This document shows, piece after piece, positions 45,263-53,868 of a stretch of DNA of 64,000 nucleotides. Each line of letters starts with the position of its first letter. Positions within the stretch are counted from its first letter, which is position 1. Both the position numbers and the translations under genes were made by a program. The DNA comes from G963668345 sp965206025. GTDB lineage: Bacteria > Acidobacteriota > Terriglobia > Bryobacterales > UBA6623. The notes under the pieces are model-generated. The model was not told where the DNA came from. It ran no database searches and saw nothing but the letters and a program-made list of their open reading frames with translations. Where the stretch lies: NCBI GenBank assembly GCA_965206025.1, contig CBDBIU010000004.1:1984001-2048000 (forward strand), in the 5' to 3' direction.

Positions 45263-46219
45263 CTAAACCTCCGGTTGCAGCGATGCCGAGCGCCTGCCCG
45301 TCGCCCGCAACTCAGAAGGCAGCAAGGCTCCGTAGACGGTCGAGTTGACGGGGGTCGGCACGGCTGACTCCTGGCCGTAACGGACAACCGTACCGGTTTG
45401 ATACTCGAGCTCCGAGGGCCTGCCCTCGACGATGTCTCGCTGCATGGAAGCGGTGGCGTCGTGGGGTAGAGCATCGACCAGCCGCAGGGCCCTTTCCGTC
45501 GCGTCAGGGCCAATGGCAATGTCGCGCTTTTGGCCGACAGCCAGGATCTCATCCATCGCCGACCGAAGAATGGCGCGGGTTTCGGGCACCGCTCGAAGGA
45601 CGCCCGCCGGTTCGCGCACAAGCGCGCCGACTCCTCCGAGGGGCGCCACGAAGAGAAACTTTTCCCACAAAGCGGCTTCAACGTCATCGGGCGTGGTCAC
45701 GGTCATTCCTTTTGCGGATTTGAGCACGGCGCGGATCCGGTGAACCCTATCCGTGTTCTCTCTACCCAACTCGCCGAAGAGCAGCGTCGGCTCCAGCCCA
45801 TCGTGACGTATCCGGGCCGGAGCAACCCTTGTGCTGAAGATTCTGCACAGTCCTCCCAAGACGTGTTTCGGCCCCAGAATCTCCGTCAACAGACGCGGGG
45901 CCTCAACACCGTTTTCGAGAGGAATAACCGCCGTGTCGGGACCCACCAGCGGAGCCAAAGATCGCCCAGCCTCGCGGATTTGTGGCGCTTTGACGGCCAG
46001 GAGAATGAGGTCAACCTGTCCCGCCTCGCTCGGGTCGCCGACCGCTTGGGGGTTGGGGATGGAAAAGTCACCATGACCGCTTTCTACTTGCAGCCCATCA
46101 TTTCGCAAGCGATCAAGCGTTCCGCCTCTTGCTACAAAAACAACATCGTGTCCGGCTTCGGCCAGGCGGCCGCCAAAGTACCCGCCGACCGCGCCGACAC
46201 CTACCACGGCGATGCGCAT
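45263..46219 (-). CDS. 2-dehydropantoate 2-reductase family protein
   Basis: A 318-aa NADPH-dependent reductase of the PanE type. The N-terminus MRIAVVGVGAVGGYFGGRLA is the Rossmann fingerprint. VDLILLAVKAPQIREAGRSL, PLENGVEAPRLL, VEAALWEKFLFVAPLGGVGA (catalytic Lys) and a C-terminal helical domain with PSELEYQTGTVVRYGQE and VPTPVNSTVYGAL follow. PanE makes pantoate for coenzyme A; many paralogues reduce other 2-keto acids, and no other pantothenate gene is nearby, so the symbol is left open. It is convergent with the propeller gene. Confidence 0.92.
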   Translation of the reverse strand: MRIAVVGVGAVGGYFGGRLAEAGHDVVFVARGGTLDRLRNDGLQVESGHGDFSIPNPQAVGDPSEAGQVDLILLAVKAPQIREAGRSLAPLVGPDTAVIPLENGVEAPRLLTEILGPKHVLGGLCRIFSTRVAPARIRHDGLEPTLLFGELGRENTDRVHRIRAVLKSAKGMTVTTPDDVEAALWEKFLFVAPLGGVGALVREPAGVLRAVPETRAILRSAMDEILAVGQKRDIAIGPDATERALRLVDALPHDATASMQRDIVEGRPSELEYQTGTVVRYGQESAVPTPVNSTVYGALLPSELRATGRRSASLQPEV

Positions 46220-46385
46220 TGATCCCTTCCTCCCCAGTTCGTTGGACCCGCCCGCTCCGCCTCCGGGCGCTGGGCTGTGCCTTCCGCAAGGCGGACGTTG
46301 AAAGTCTCACCCTAGCTCCACACAGCAGGCGTTTGAATAACCGGCTTCCTCAAAATGCACGTCCACTCACCGATCCCGTCTTTTC

Positions 46386-46425
46386 TAGTCTGCTTCGCTG
46401 GTCAGGTGGCGAGGAAAGCGGGCTA
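46386..46425. repeat. Dispersed inverted-repeat element, end-to-end remnant
   Basis: CTAGTCTGCTTCGCTGGTCAGGTGGCGAGGAAAGCGGGCTA retains both outer ends in about 40 bp. The remaining 46220-46687 spacer shows no gene. Confidence 0.5.
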
Positions 46426-46687
46426 ATCCAACAGTATCAACTCAGAGGGCGCTCCCGATGATTGCGGGCCAAAAAAAGCAGGTGTCGTCGTTACCGCCCT
46501 AAGCCGCTCGGAAGGAAATTGGCACGATATATTGAACTTTGGATCAATTGCCTGCCCTGCGAAATGCGAGAATGCTACCTTGAACCAGCACTTGGAGTTC
46601 GAGGCATTGATTGGTGCGGGAATGTGCAACGAGTTCAGAGTTCCGTTCCCTCGGATCACGATCGAATTGCGTAAGAGAGGTTGAACA

Positions 46688-48027
46688 ATGTATTCGCGGA
46701 AGACCTTGATCTTGTACTGCGCCGCCTCTATTTTTGGGCTCTTCTGGGATTTTAGTGGCTGGCGGCGGTGAGTGACGGATCCCTCGCCACTGTGAGGCCG
46801 ACCTCCCGGAGCCTGCTTCGGTGCCATTCAAGGGCTTCGTGACAACTCTACGGCCCCCAAGGCCGGGCGGCGACTGCGTTGGCCAAAAAGAATTACTGAT
46901 AAACAAAGGGTTACGAGTAGAGCAAGGCTGCTGGCAGGTAGTCGTACAGTCTCCCGAAGGCTGTGAAATGCAGATCCACAACTGTCATCCAGTGGCCACA
47001 CTCAAAGAGATAACTCCCTGTTTATCAGTGTCTTATTCCCTTTACGAGTTGCCCACGACCGGACTGGCGTGTAGGGTATTTGGGGATTTCTTGGCCGCCT
47101 TTTGGGCTCCGATGTGACTGCGGGCGACGTCGGGTCGGCAGGATGGAGGAGCCGGCTACCCGTTGGCCACCCACTAAAAACCCGGAAGAGCCTATTTTTG
47201 TAACCGTGGCGCTCGGCGTCATCTTCGTCGAGACTGTTTACCCTTCGGTTCGAGGTCATCTGCAAACGATTCTTCTTAGCAGACAGTTGGATACCTTGGG
47301 CGACTACAACGATCCGGCTTTGGCGGAGAAGATCCGTCAGGATTGGGACGAATTGATTCTGGAAGGCAAGGAGCGGTTCGATGTGAAAACGTTGAACCGC
47401 TTCATCGTCGATTATGCGCAACTCGGGGTTTGGAAAAACATGTTCTATCTGGGTGTGCGTATCCAGAAACACCCAAACGATTTGATGATGATGCAGCAGA
47501 TCATCCTCGAAGTGCAACCGGACGTCATCATCGAAACGGGAACAAATGTGGGAGGATCGGCGCTTTTCTTTGCTCACATTCTGGACGGGTTGGGCCTGAA
47601 GGATTCACGGGTTATCACATTGGATCTCTTCAAGCAAGTAAAAGACGCCTCGAAACGACCGTTGTGGAAGGAATACGTTGAGTTCATCCATGCCGGTTCC
47701 ACCGATCCGATTGCCGTGGAAAACATTCGAGAGAAGGTGAAGGGGAAGAAAGTCTTGGTGACTCTGGATTCCGACCATCGAGCGCAGCACGTTTATCGTG
47801 AGTTGCAGCTATACGGTACGATGGTCAGTCCCGGGAGCTACCTGATCGTGGAAGATACCCTTGTCGATGGGATCCCGCTGGATCCGGACTCCGGCCCTGG
47901 ACCGATGACCGCCCTAAATCGATTTCTCGCTACAGGCGGAGATCAGTTTTTTGAACAGGATGTTCGGCGCGACGCGCTGATCTTCACTCAGAATCGGGGA
48001 GGCTGGCTGCGCCGAAAGGCCAACTGA
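46688..48027 (+). pseudogene. Cephalosporin hydroxylase (CmcI)-like gene, interrupted after codon 16 by a MITE
   Basis: The original ATG at 46688 follows GAGAGG. Removing the element at 46737-47192 and one copy of the duplication TATTTTTG gives a single frame of 291 codons opening MYSRKTLILYCAASIFVTVA, a membrane anchor. The body matches the CmcI family: LMMMQQIILEVQPDVIIETG, TNVGGSALFFAHILDGLGL, RVITLDLFK, KVLVTLDSDHRAQHVYRELQ and YLIVEDTLVDG. Members have a SAM-type Rossmann fold, and some are sugar or antibiotic modifying enzymes. The downstream part stays open through the element in one frame (from a TTG at 47080), so an anchorless fusion could still be made from there. The substrate is unknown. 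Confidence 0.88.
46737..47192 (+). mobile_element. ISL3-related MITE, copy 6 (456 bp)
   Basis: Perfect 8-bp duplication TATTTTTG at 46729-46736 and 47193-47200. It has the GCAGATCC variant, like copies 3 and 5. It interrupts the CmcI-like gene within its N-terminal hydrophobic segment. Confidence 0.96.
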
Positions 48028-48054
48028 GCGACGAAGCTCGCTACAGCATCGACC

Positions 48055-48125
48055 TAGCCCGCATTTCTCACCACGGCCGCCGGGGACGAAGCGAAGGGAC
48101 CGGCGGCCACGGCTCCCGCCACTCA
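48055..48125. repeat. Dispersed inverted-repeat element, left-end variant
   Basis: TAGCCCGCATTTCTCACCAC, followed by GGCCGCCGGGGACGAAGCG and CCGGCGGCCACGGCTCCCG. This ending type, with CGGCCACGGCTC, is shared with the copy at 63747-63940, so it may be a second subtype of the repeat. No right end is seen. Confidence 0.55.
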
Positions 48126-48211
48126 CACCGTCGTGTAGAATCAGTCAGTTAGAGTCCATCTTGGTAGTTACAATCATTTGAGGCTGTCCCGGTTTTGCCC
48201 CCCGGTTTTCC

Positions 48212-49315
48212 CTAGTCGGCTAGGAACTCCGGCCCCGGGATTTTCTGGCCGGGAAGTCCGTGCTCATGCCGCCGGTGATGCCGGGCGAGGACGTCAAAAC
48301 CGAAGTCTCCTTCAAAATCCCGCCAGACCGAGTGGCTGTGGTTGTTTTCATTCTGCGTATTGTCGTACTCGATCAAGAAGGCCGGCGACTGTACCCGATA
48401 GTAGTCTCCCACGCCCGGTTCGACGCTGCCGGCCCAGGCGAAGTACAGCTTTTCTCGGGGCGTTCCGAGGGCTGCCTTCATGCGTTTCGCGGCGATCTCA
48501 GGCGGCATGTTGTGGGCGTACTCACCGATGAGATCCATCAGGACGTCAAGCTGTTCCTCACTCATCTCGGAAGCCGGTAGACCTTCAGGCTGGCCTTCGA
48601 GCTTGGCCCGTGTTTCGGCGACCGTCAAAATATCTTCGTAGGCGACATCGGCGACAATGGCCTCTTTTTGCTGGTCCTCCGTCAACGACCTCACGAGCTT
48701 ACGCGCCAGGTCTTCTTCGCGTTCGAGCGTGCGCAGACCCTTGCGGTCGCCTTCGCGCACTTCGTGCGGGTTAGCTCCAAAGAAAGTCGGACTCGCCGAG
48801 ACCAGCCGACCGTCCTTGATCGTGTAGTTCAGCGACAAATGGTGTCCCTCGGCGCTCCACCCCCAAGTGCCCGCGGGCGAGGGCGACCCGAAAACCGTGA
48901 AGTAATAAAGTTCAGTATCCCGGCGGCCTTCGGTGTCTTTTTCCAGGACCCGCAGGATCTCCTCCAAGCTCATCACCGTCATGGCCTTTACGAACCCCTG
49001 GCGGCTTAGGCCGGTCCCGAGCAAGCTGTCGGCCAGGCGTTCTTGCTCGGCCGACATCTGCTTGTAGTTGATGCCCTCTCGATCGTGGCCATAAGTCCGT
49101 GGGAAGACGAAGTCGGGAAAGAAGTGCCATTCCGTTCGGTAGGGATTGTCGAAGCCGAACACAGCTTGCGCCTTCTGCCCGGCGCTCAGCGCGTGGAGAA
49201 ATCGCTGGGCGGTTTCGGCCATCACCGCTTCGATTTTTGAATGCTGGTCGGCGAAGACAAGCAGGGCGGTCGAGATCAGCAACACCGAGAGTCGGACTTT
49301 AACGTGCCTACGCAT
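48212..49315 (-). CDS. DUF3500 family secreted protein
   Basis: A 367-aa protein with a signal peptide (VRLSVLLISTALLVFA). The mature part has FLHALSAGQKAQAVFGFDNP and a long stretch with WHFFPDFVFPRTYGHDREGI, MTVMSLEEILRVLEKDTEG, WGWSAEGHHLSLNYTIKDGR, SPTFFGANPHEV and LYFAWAGSVEPGVGDYYRVQ near the C-terminus. The order and wording of these segments match DUF3500 proteins. The function is unknown. The ATG at 49315 is preceded by AAGGAG, and an upstream ATG at 49390 was rejected because it would precede a good signal peptide by 25 residues. A His-rich C-terminus (LARHHRRHEHGLPG) is notable. Confidence 0.85.
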   Translation of the reverse strand: MRRHVKVRLSVLLISTALLVFADQHSKIEAVMAETAQRFLHALSAGQKAQAVFGFDNPYRTEWHFFPDFVFPRTYGHDREGINYKQMSAEQERLADSLLGTGLSRQGFVKAMTVMSLEEILRVLEKDTEGRRDTELYYFTVFGSPSPAGTWGWSAEGHHLSLNYTIKDGRLVSASPTFFGANPHEVREGDRKGLRTLEREEDLARKLVRSLTEDQQKEAIVADVAYEDILTVAETRAKLEGQPEGLPASEMSEEQLDVLMDLIGEYAHNMPPEIAAKRMKAALGTPREKLYFAWAGSVEPGVGDYYRVQSPAFLIEYDNTQNENNHSHSVWRDFEGDFGFDVLARHHRRHEHGLPGQKIPGPEFLAD

Positions 49316-49581
49316 GGAGGGTCTCCTTAGGCTGTTTAGCCGGTGCGTTGCAAACGGTCGATGCCACGGCCTTTCCCGGACGGCCGCCACGCGGGGGGGG
49401 ACGGATCCTGCCGGGACGCGTCGCTCGGTGCGCGGTGACGTTCAACTGCCGCTTGCAACGGGCCGATTGGTCTGCCGCCAATTATACGGGAAAAGCCTCG
49501 CTAAGCGATCGCGGCAGGGGAATGTTTGCTTTCTCCCCGTGCGTGATTCGAGGGGCGGGGATCTCCGTTTACAATGAGAGC

Positions 49582-50658
49582 ATGCTGCGGAGGTTGCTGC
49601 TGTTGTTGGCGACGGGAGTCCTTCTCTCGCCCGCTCAGCAGCCGCTCAGCTACGACCAGCTACGGGACATCGTGCGCTCCTCCGTCAGCCAGGGTCTGAC
49701 GGATAAGGAAGTCTCCAAATACCTAAGGAAACAGAAGCTGGATTTCGCCTTGACCGATCGTCTGATTGAAGAGTTCGTTGGTTGGGGCATCGGACCGAGA
49801 ACCCTCAACGTTTTGCGCGAGCTCAAGCCGGGCACGGAAGGTCTGCCCGTCCCCAACGTTGCCAAGCCCGCGGGCCCTCTCCGGCGCGGGCCTCCCCCGC
49901 CGTCCGAGGAAGAGCAGCAGAGAATCATCGAGGAAGCCCGCCGCAACGCCCTCGAATACACCCAGGGGCTGCCCGATTTCGTGTGCTTGCAGATCACGCG
50001 CCGCTTCGTCGACCCCAGCGGTCTGGAGATGGATTGGTTGAAATACGATGAGATCAAGACGCGCGTCAGCTACTTCGAACACCACGAAAATTACGAGGTC
50101 ATGAGCGTCAACAACAAGGTGACGAGCCTTACCATGCTCGAACTCGGCGGCGCCATCAGCACCGGGGAATTCGGCAGCATGCTGGCGGAGTTGTTCTTAC
50201 CCTCCACCGCGGCCGAATTCCGCTGGGCGCGCCACTCTCTACTGCGCGGACATGGGGTCTACGTGTTCCACCTTTATGTGCCGCGGCGGCGTTCCCGTTG
50301 GCAGATCAGCTTTCAGAGCGAGCGCAAGGTGATCGCCGGATACCGCGGACTGGTTTACATCGACAAGGAGAGCGAGCGCGTTCTGCGGGTCGTCACAAGA
50401 GCGGACGACATGCCGGCGGACTTCCCCATTCAGGAAGCCCAGCAGCGCTTGGACTACGATCTGACCGACATCAGCGGCCGTCAGTTTCTGTTGCCTCTCA
50501 AGGCCCAAATGCGCATGCGGCGGGGCAGAACACTGACGCGCAACAACACCGAGTTTCGCCTCTACCGCAAGTTCTCCGCCGAAGCGACGATCACCTTCGA
50601 TGAGATTGACGACCTCGAGCCGCTAGCGGAAGAAGAAGAGCAATCGGCCGAACCGTAA
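49582..50658 (+). CDS. Secreted hypothetical protein, acidobacterial type
   Basis: A 358-aa protein starting MLRRLLLLLATGVLLSPAQ, a signal peptide. Residues ~20-90 are helical (YDQLRDIVRSSVSQGLTDKE; WGIGPRTLNVLRELKPG), then a Pro-rich linker with GPPPPSEEEQQRIIEEARRN, then a beta-rich domain (YTQGLPDFVCLQITRRFVDP, RWARHSLLRGHGVYVFHLYV, YRGLVYIDKESERVLRVVTR). The last part looks like a LolA-type half-barrel with an ITFDE tail. No function can be assigned. It is divergent from the DUF3500 gene. Confidence 0.8.
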   Translation: MLRRLLLLLATGVLLSPAQQPLSYDQLRDIVRSSVSQGLTDKEVSKYLRKQKLDFALTDRLIEEFVGWGIGPRTLNVLRELKPGTEGLPVPNVAKPAGPLRRGPPPPSEEEQQRIIEEARRNALEYTQGLPDFVCLQITRRFVDPSGLEMDWLKYDEIKTRVSYFEHHENYEVMSVNNKVTSLTMLELGGAISTGEFGSMLAELFLPSTAAEFRWARHSLLRGHGVYVFHLYVPRRRSRWQISFQSERKVIAGYRGLVYIDKESERVLRVVTRADDMPADFPIQEAQQRLDYDLTDISGRQFLLPLKAQMRMRRGRTLTRNNTEFRLYRKFSAEATITFDEIDDLEPLAEEEEQSAEP

Positions 50659-51052
50659 AGGCTATCCCAATTTCTCACGAGCGCTCGGTCGACCGGCGTT
50701 GAGCTAACTTCATTTGTAGGGGCGGACTGCCGTATCCGCCTATTTGTAGTGAGCAGATCCGGGGAGCCTGTTGGGCCAGAAAAAGCCGCAGTTCTGGGCC
50801 AAACGGCGCCCAGTCCTACGCTACCGGCTCGACGGGCTCATGTGTTACCTATGTCCCCGGTTTGTTTCCTGCGCCCCTACCGAGGCTTGTTTGAGTATGC
50901 GTACCGAACCCACGGTTTCCGCCTGACGGGGCTTCACCGTGGGCTAGCACCCTGCGCCCCCTTGGGGCTAAAAACGTTCTTAAGTGACAAGTATCGGGGC
51001 TAGCCTGGAAGGATGTCTCTGTTGGCGCCAGAGCCCGGGATACCTGGTGCGA
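50659..51052. other. Non-coding spacer with nested palindromes
   Basis: No supported gene. GTAGGGGCGGACTGCCGTATCCGCC near 50718 is mirrored by GCGCCCCTAC at 50871-50880, the same outer boxes as in the dispersed repeat's nested block. A second hairpin ACCCACGGTTTCCGCCTG...TTCACCGTGGG lies near 50910-50942. Confidence 0.4.
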
Positions 51053-52105
51053 TTACCTTTCCCGCTTTGCCGCCAACTCGGCGTCAATCACGCGGGTGAA
51101 CTCTTCCATCGGCCGGGCGCCGGAAAGAAGGATGCCGTTGATAATGAAGGCGGGCGTCCCTCTGATTCCGAGCTTTTGCGCTTCAAGGCTGTCGGCTTCG
51201 ACCGCTCCCCGATGCCGGCCCGAAACGGTGCACTCGTCAAACGAATCCTGGTCCAACTCCAGCGAGCCCACGATCTCCGGGTGAACCTCATCGGTCACGC
51301 GCGGCACCTCGAACAGAGCATCACGGTATTCCCAGAATTTTCCTTGTTCCCCAGCGCAACGAGCCGCCTCGGCCGCGTACACCGCCCCGGGGTGGATGCG
51401 TTTGAGCGGTAGATCCTTGAAAACCCAGCTCAGATCACCTTCGTATTTCGCCATCAGCTCTCGCATCACCGGCTGCATTCTCTTGCAGTAGGGGCACTGA
51501 AAATCGGAATATTCGACGACCGTGACCCGAGCTTCAGCCGGGCCTCGTCGGCGGGCGTTTTCGAGATCGACCGGGAGCCGCGGCGGCTTGAGAAGAACTT
51601 CGACCCTCGCCTTCGCCGCCAATCCGTCGACGTACTCTTTTCGAGCGCCCTCGCGTCCACGGTATTTCAACGCCTCTCTCACCTGCTCACGGATCTCTTC
51701 GAGGGGCTTGCGGAAGCTTCGCCGGTTGCGCGCATACGCTTCCGCCACCTCCTCGGGAGTGGGGTCAGCGACACCGCCATACGCTTCCTGTTCCAGCAGC
51801 TCTTCCACTGTAAGAGACTGCTTGCGAGCCTCCGCTTCAAGCAGACGTTGAGCAATGGCTTTCTCCAGGGCTTTGATGCGAACCTGATAGGCTTCCTGCT
51901 CGAGCTGAATAAGCTGACCTCCAATGTCGAGATCGTCTTCGGTAATGGCATCGCCGTTGACGATCGCAACGGCCGGCTTGTCACTCGTCGAGGTTGCAAC
52001 AGCCGACTTGTCACCCGCCGAGGTTGACTGGGAACATGATGCGCCGAGCGAAAACGCCAAGCCGGCCAGCACGAAGAATTGGAAACTCGCGGTTGTGGCT
52101 CTCAT
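51053..52105 (-). CDS. DsbA-like thiol-disulfide protein with SurA-like N-terminal part
   Basis: A 350-aa lipoprotein (lipobox Cys24 in SLGASCSQ). Residues ~45-170 resemble the N-terminal helical part of SurA/PpiD-type chaperones (AIVNGDAITEDDLDIGGQLI, KALEKAIAQRLLEAEARKQS). The C-terminal part is a thioredoxin-fold DsbA domain: VTVVEYSDFQCPYCKRM with CPYC at 204-207, WVFKDLPLKRIHPGAVYAAE, and a cis-Pro loop GIRGTPAFIINGILLSG. It probably acts in periplasmic disulfide chemistry or folding. The combination of parts is seen in several phyla with lipoprotein DsbA-type proteins. Confidence 0.88.
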   Translation of the reverse strand: MRATTASFQFFVLAGLAFSLGASCSQSTSAGDKSAVATSTSDKPAVAIVNGDAITEDDLDIGGQLIQLEQEAYQVRIKALEKAIAQRLLEAEARKQSLTVEELLEQEAYGGVADPTPEEVAEAYARNRRSFRKPLEEIREQVREALKYRGREGARKEYVDGLAAKARVEVLLKPPRLPVDLENARRRGPAEARVTVVEYSDFQCPYCKRMQPVMRELMAKYEGDLSWVFKDLPLKRIHPGAVYAAEAARCAGEQGKFWEYRDALFEVPRVTDEVHPEIVGSLELDQDSFDECTVSGRHRGAVEADSLEAQKLGIRGTPAFIINGILLSGARPMEEFTRVIDAELAAKRER

Positions 52106-52304
52106 AAATGGTCCTGACTTCCATTTTACGCGGAAAGATGCTTTCCTCGCCGGAAGAATCGGGGGCCCGCGCTCCCGAGGTTAGGACAGGTCACTCCATA
52201 ATCTCTACGGATACGGGGCTTGATGTCGCCAAGAATGGCGACACGGCACGCAAGAATGCGTGCGCTACATCGGGAGGCCGGGTGGTGCGTGACTCAGGCC
52301 AGAA

Positions 52305-52338
52305 GATGCCTCGACACGTGGTAAGAAGTGCGGGCTTA
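52305..52338. repeat. Dispersed inverted-repeat element, right-end fragment
   Basis: GACACGTGGTAAGAAGTGCGGGCTTA at the end of the DUF1259 gene matches the right end of the repeat. Confidence 0.45.
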
Positions 52339-52346
52339 GCCCTGGA

Positions 52347-53315
52347 TCAACCGGACTTCAGGCCGTCCAGCGCGGCCCTGATGCCTCGGGCCAACTCAAC
52401 GCTCGACCCGCGGCCCCAATAGTGCAAGAAGATGTAGCGTGGCTGATCGTGGATCATGTGGTTGTGAATAGCCACGATATTGATGTCGGCACGGCGAAGC
52501 GCCTTGAGAACATCCTGTAACTCGGATTCGAGCACGGCAAAATCTCCGTCTACCGAGGCGTTTTCGTCGGAGCCGGCAAAAGCCGCCCAAGTATTGACGC
52601 CCATCTGTTTGCCGACCTCGCGGCCGTGCATAGTCGCTCGGCGTCCGATCACGGCCTTGTACATGCCACCCTTCCCGACACCCTTCAGCCCAAGGACGTT
52701 GTCGATAGCCTCGGCGGTGATCGAATCCTGCTCGGGAACCGCCATGCCGAGGAATCCCACGGCCGGCCGCGCCAAGCTCCGGCGAATCTCAGCCACCTTC
52801 CGGATCGCGCGGGCGACAGCCGCCGCTAGGGCCTCGGCACTGCCGCGTCCCCCGATGTGCATGAACATCACTTTGGGCCGGTCATAGAAAAAATGGTTGT
52901 GAAGAGCCGTGACTTCCAGCCCGTGATCGAGAGCGACCGACATCACCGGATTGACCTCATCTTCGAATAAGGTCAGATCACCCATCACCATCAGCCCGCC
53001 TCTGCCCGTGGGTGTGAACGAAGCCCACGAAGTCAAACCTAGAAAGGGATCGAAGGCTCGCCCATCTATGCGGACCTCCACGTCCGTCCGGGGGAAAGTG
53101 ACTTTGTAAACGCCCTCCTCGGCAAAGAAGATTCCCCGAACGCCGGTGACCTCGTCGATCGTCGCTCTCTGCTCGTGGGTGGGGGCGGGCGAAGGCGGCG
53201 CGGGTCTGCCCGTCTGATCCTGCTCGGATTCGGGGAAGGAACAGGTCGCGCATAGGACTAACGCGCCGAGGACCAACTCGATAAGACAGCGTCTGTTTTT
53301 CGTTGGCTCTCCCAT
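52347..53315 (-). CDS. DUF1259 (LppY/LpqO-like) lipoprotein
   Basis: A 322-aa lipoprotein; the ATG at 53315 is followed by RRCLIELVLGALVLCATCS, a lipoprotein signal. The protein has two related halves. Each has a strand-helix-strand set: MVMGDLTLFEDEVNPVMSVA with DHGLEVTALHNHFFYDRPKV and FMHIGGRGSAEAL, then FAVLESELQDVLKALRRADI with NIVAIHNHMIHDQPRYIFLH and YWGRGSSVELARGI. The repeated HNHxxxDxPxxxFxH pattern is the hallmark of DUF1259. The function is unknown; the conserved His and Asp suggest metal binding. It is a single gene. Confidence 0.9.
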   Translation of the reverse strand: MGEPTKNRRCLIELVLGALVLCATCSFPESEQDQTGRPAPPSPAPTHEQRATIDEVTGVRGIFFAEEGVYKVTFPRTDVEVRIDGRAFDPFLGLTSWASFTPTGRGGLMVMGDLTLFEDEVNPVMSVALDHGLEVTALHNHFFYDRPKVMFMHIGGRGSAEALAAAVARAIRKVAEIRRSLARPAVGFLGMAVPEQDSITAEAIDNVLGLKGVGKGGMYKAVIGRRATMHGREVGKQMGVNTWAAFAGSDENASVDGDFAVLESELQDVLKALRRADINIVAIHNHMIHDQPRYIFLHYWGRGSSVELARGIRAALDGLKSG

Positions 53316-53553
53316 GACGGAACCATTGTATCGCGCCAACTCGTGGCTTTAACCGACGTTCCCACGACGCCCCCAACTTCCATAACGCCGGGTGAAAGCC
53401 CCCGACCCTTTTGTGGCCCATACTCTCAGCCGTGATGGACACGCGAGCTGTTTCGCTCAAAGGGCGCCCTCGCCCGGCAAGCGGGCTATGGCGCATTCAG
53501 TGTGAGTCGTTCTAATTTAGATGGGCAAAATACCCAGTGACGAGTATTACTCC

Positions 53554-53620
53554 TAGCCCGCATTTCTCGCCAACTGCGGGTCGAAGCGCGCGTAAGTCAG
53601 ATGGCGGCGTTGAGGCCCAC
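53554..53620. repeat. Dispersed inverted-repeat element, left-end fragment
   Basis: TAGCCCGCATTTCTCGCCAA followed by CTGCGGGTCGAAGCGCGCGT. No right end is seen. The rest of the 53316-53868 spacer is GC-rich with no gene recognised. Confidence 0.5.
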
Positions 53621-53868
53621 GCGGATTTCGCCCGCGCCGAGCGGTGTCATCCGAGCGACGATTTCGCCCGGTCTCGGCGAACCGGCGACCCCTCAGCGCT
53701 GCCGTATGGCACAATGGGGGAGCCGCGCCGTTGCCATCCGAGACCGGTGACTTCCGCTGGTTGTCGGCGGGCGGCCTTCTTGTCTCGTTTCTTGTTGAGG
53801 CTCGCGAAATACGGTGACTTTGGAACACGGGTGGCGCATGCTGCGCCCCGACGGCCTCAACGCGGACC

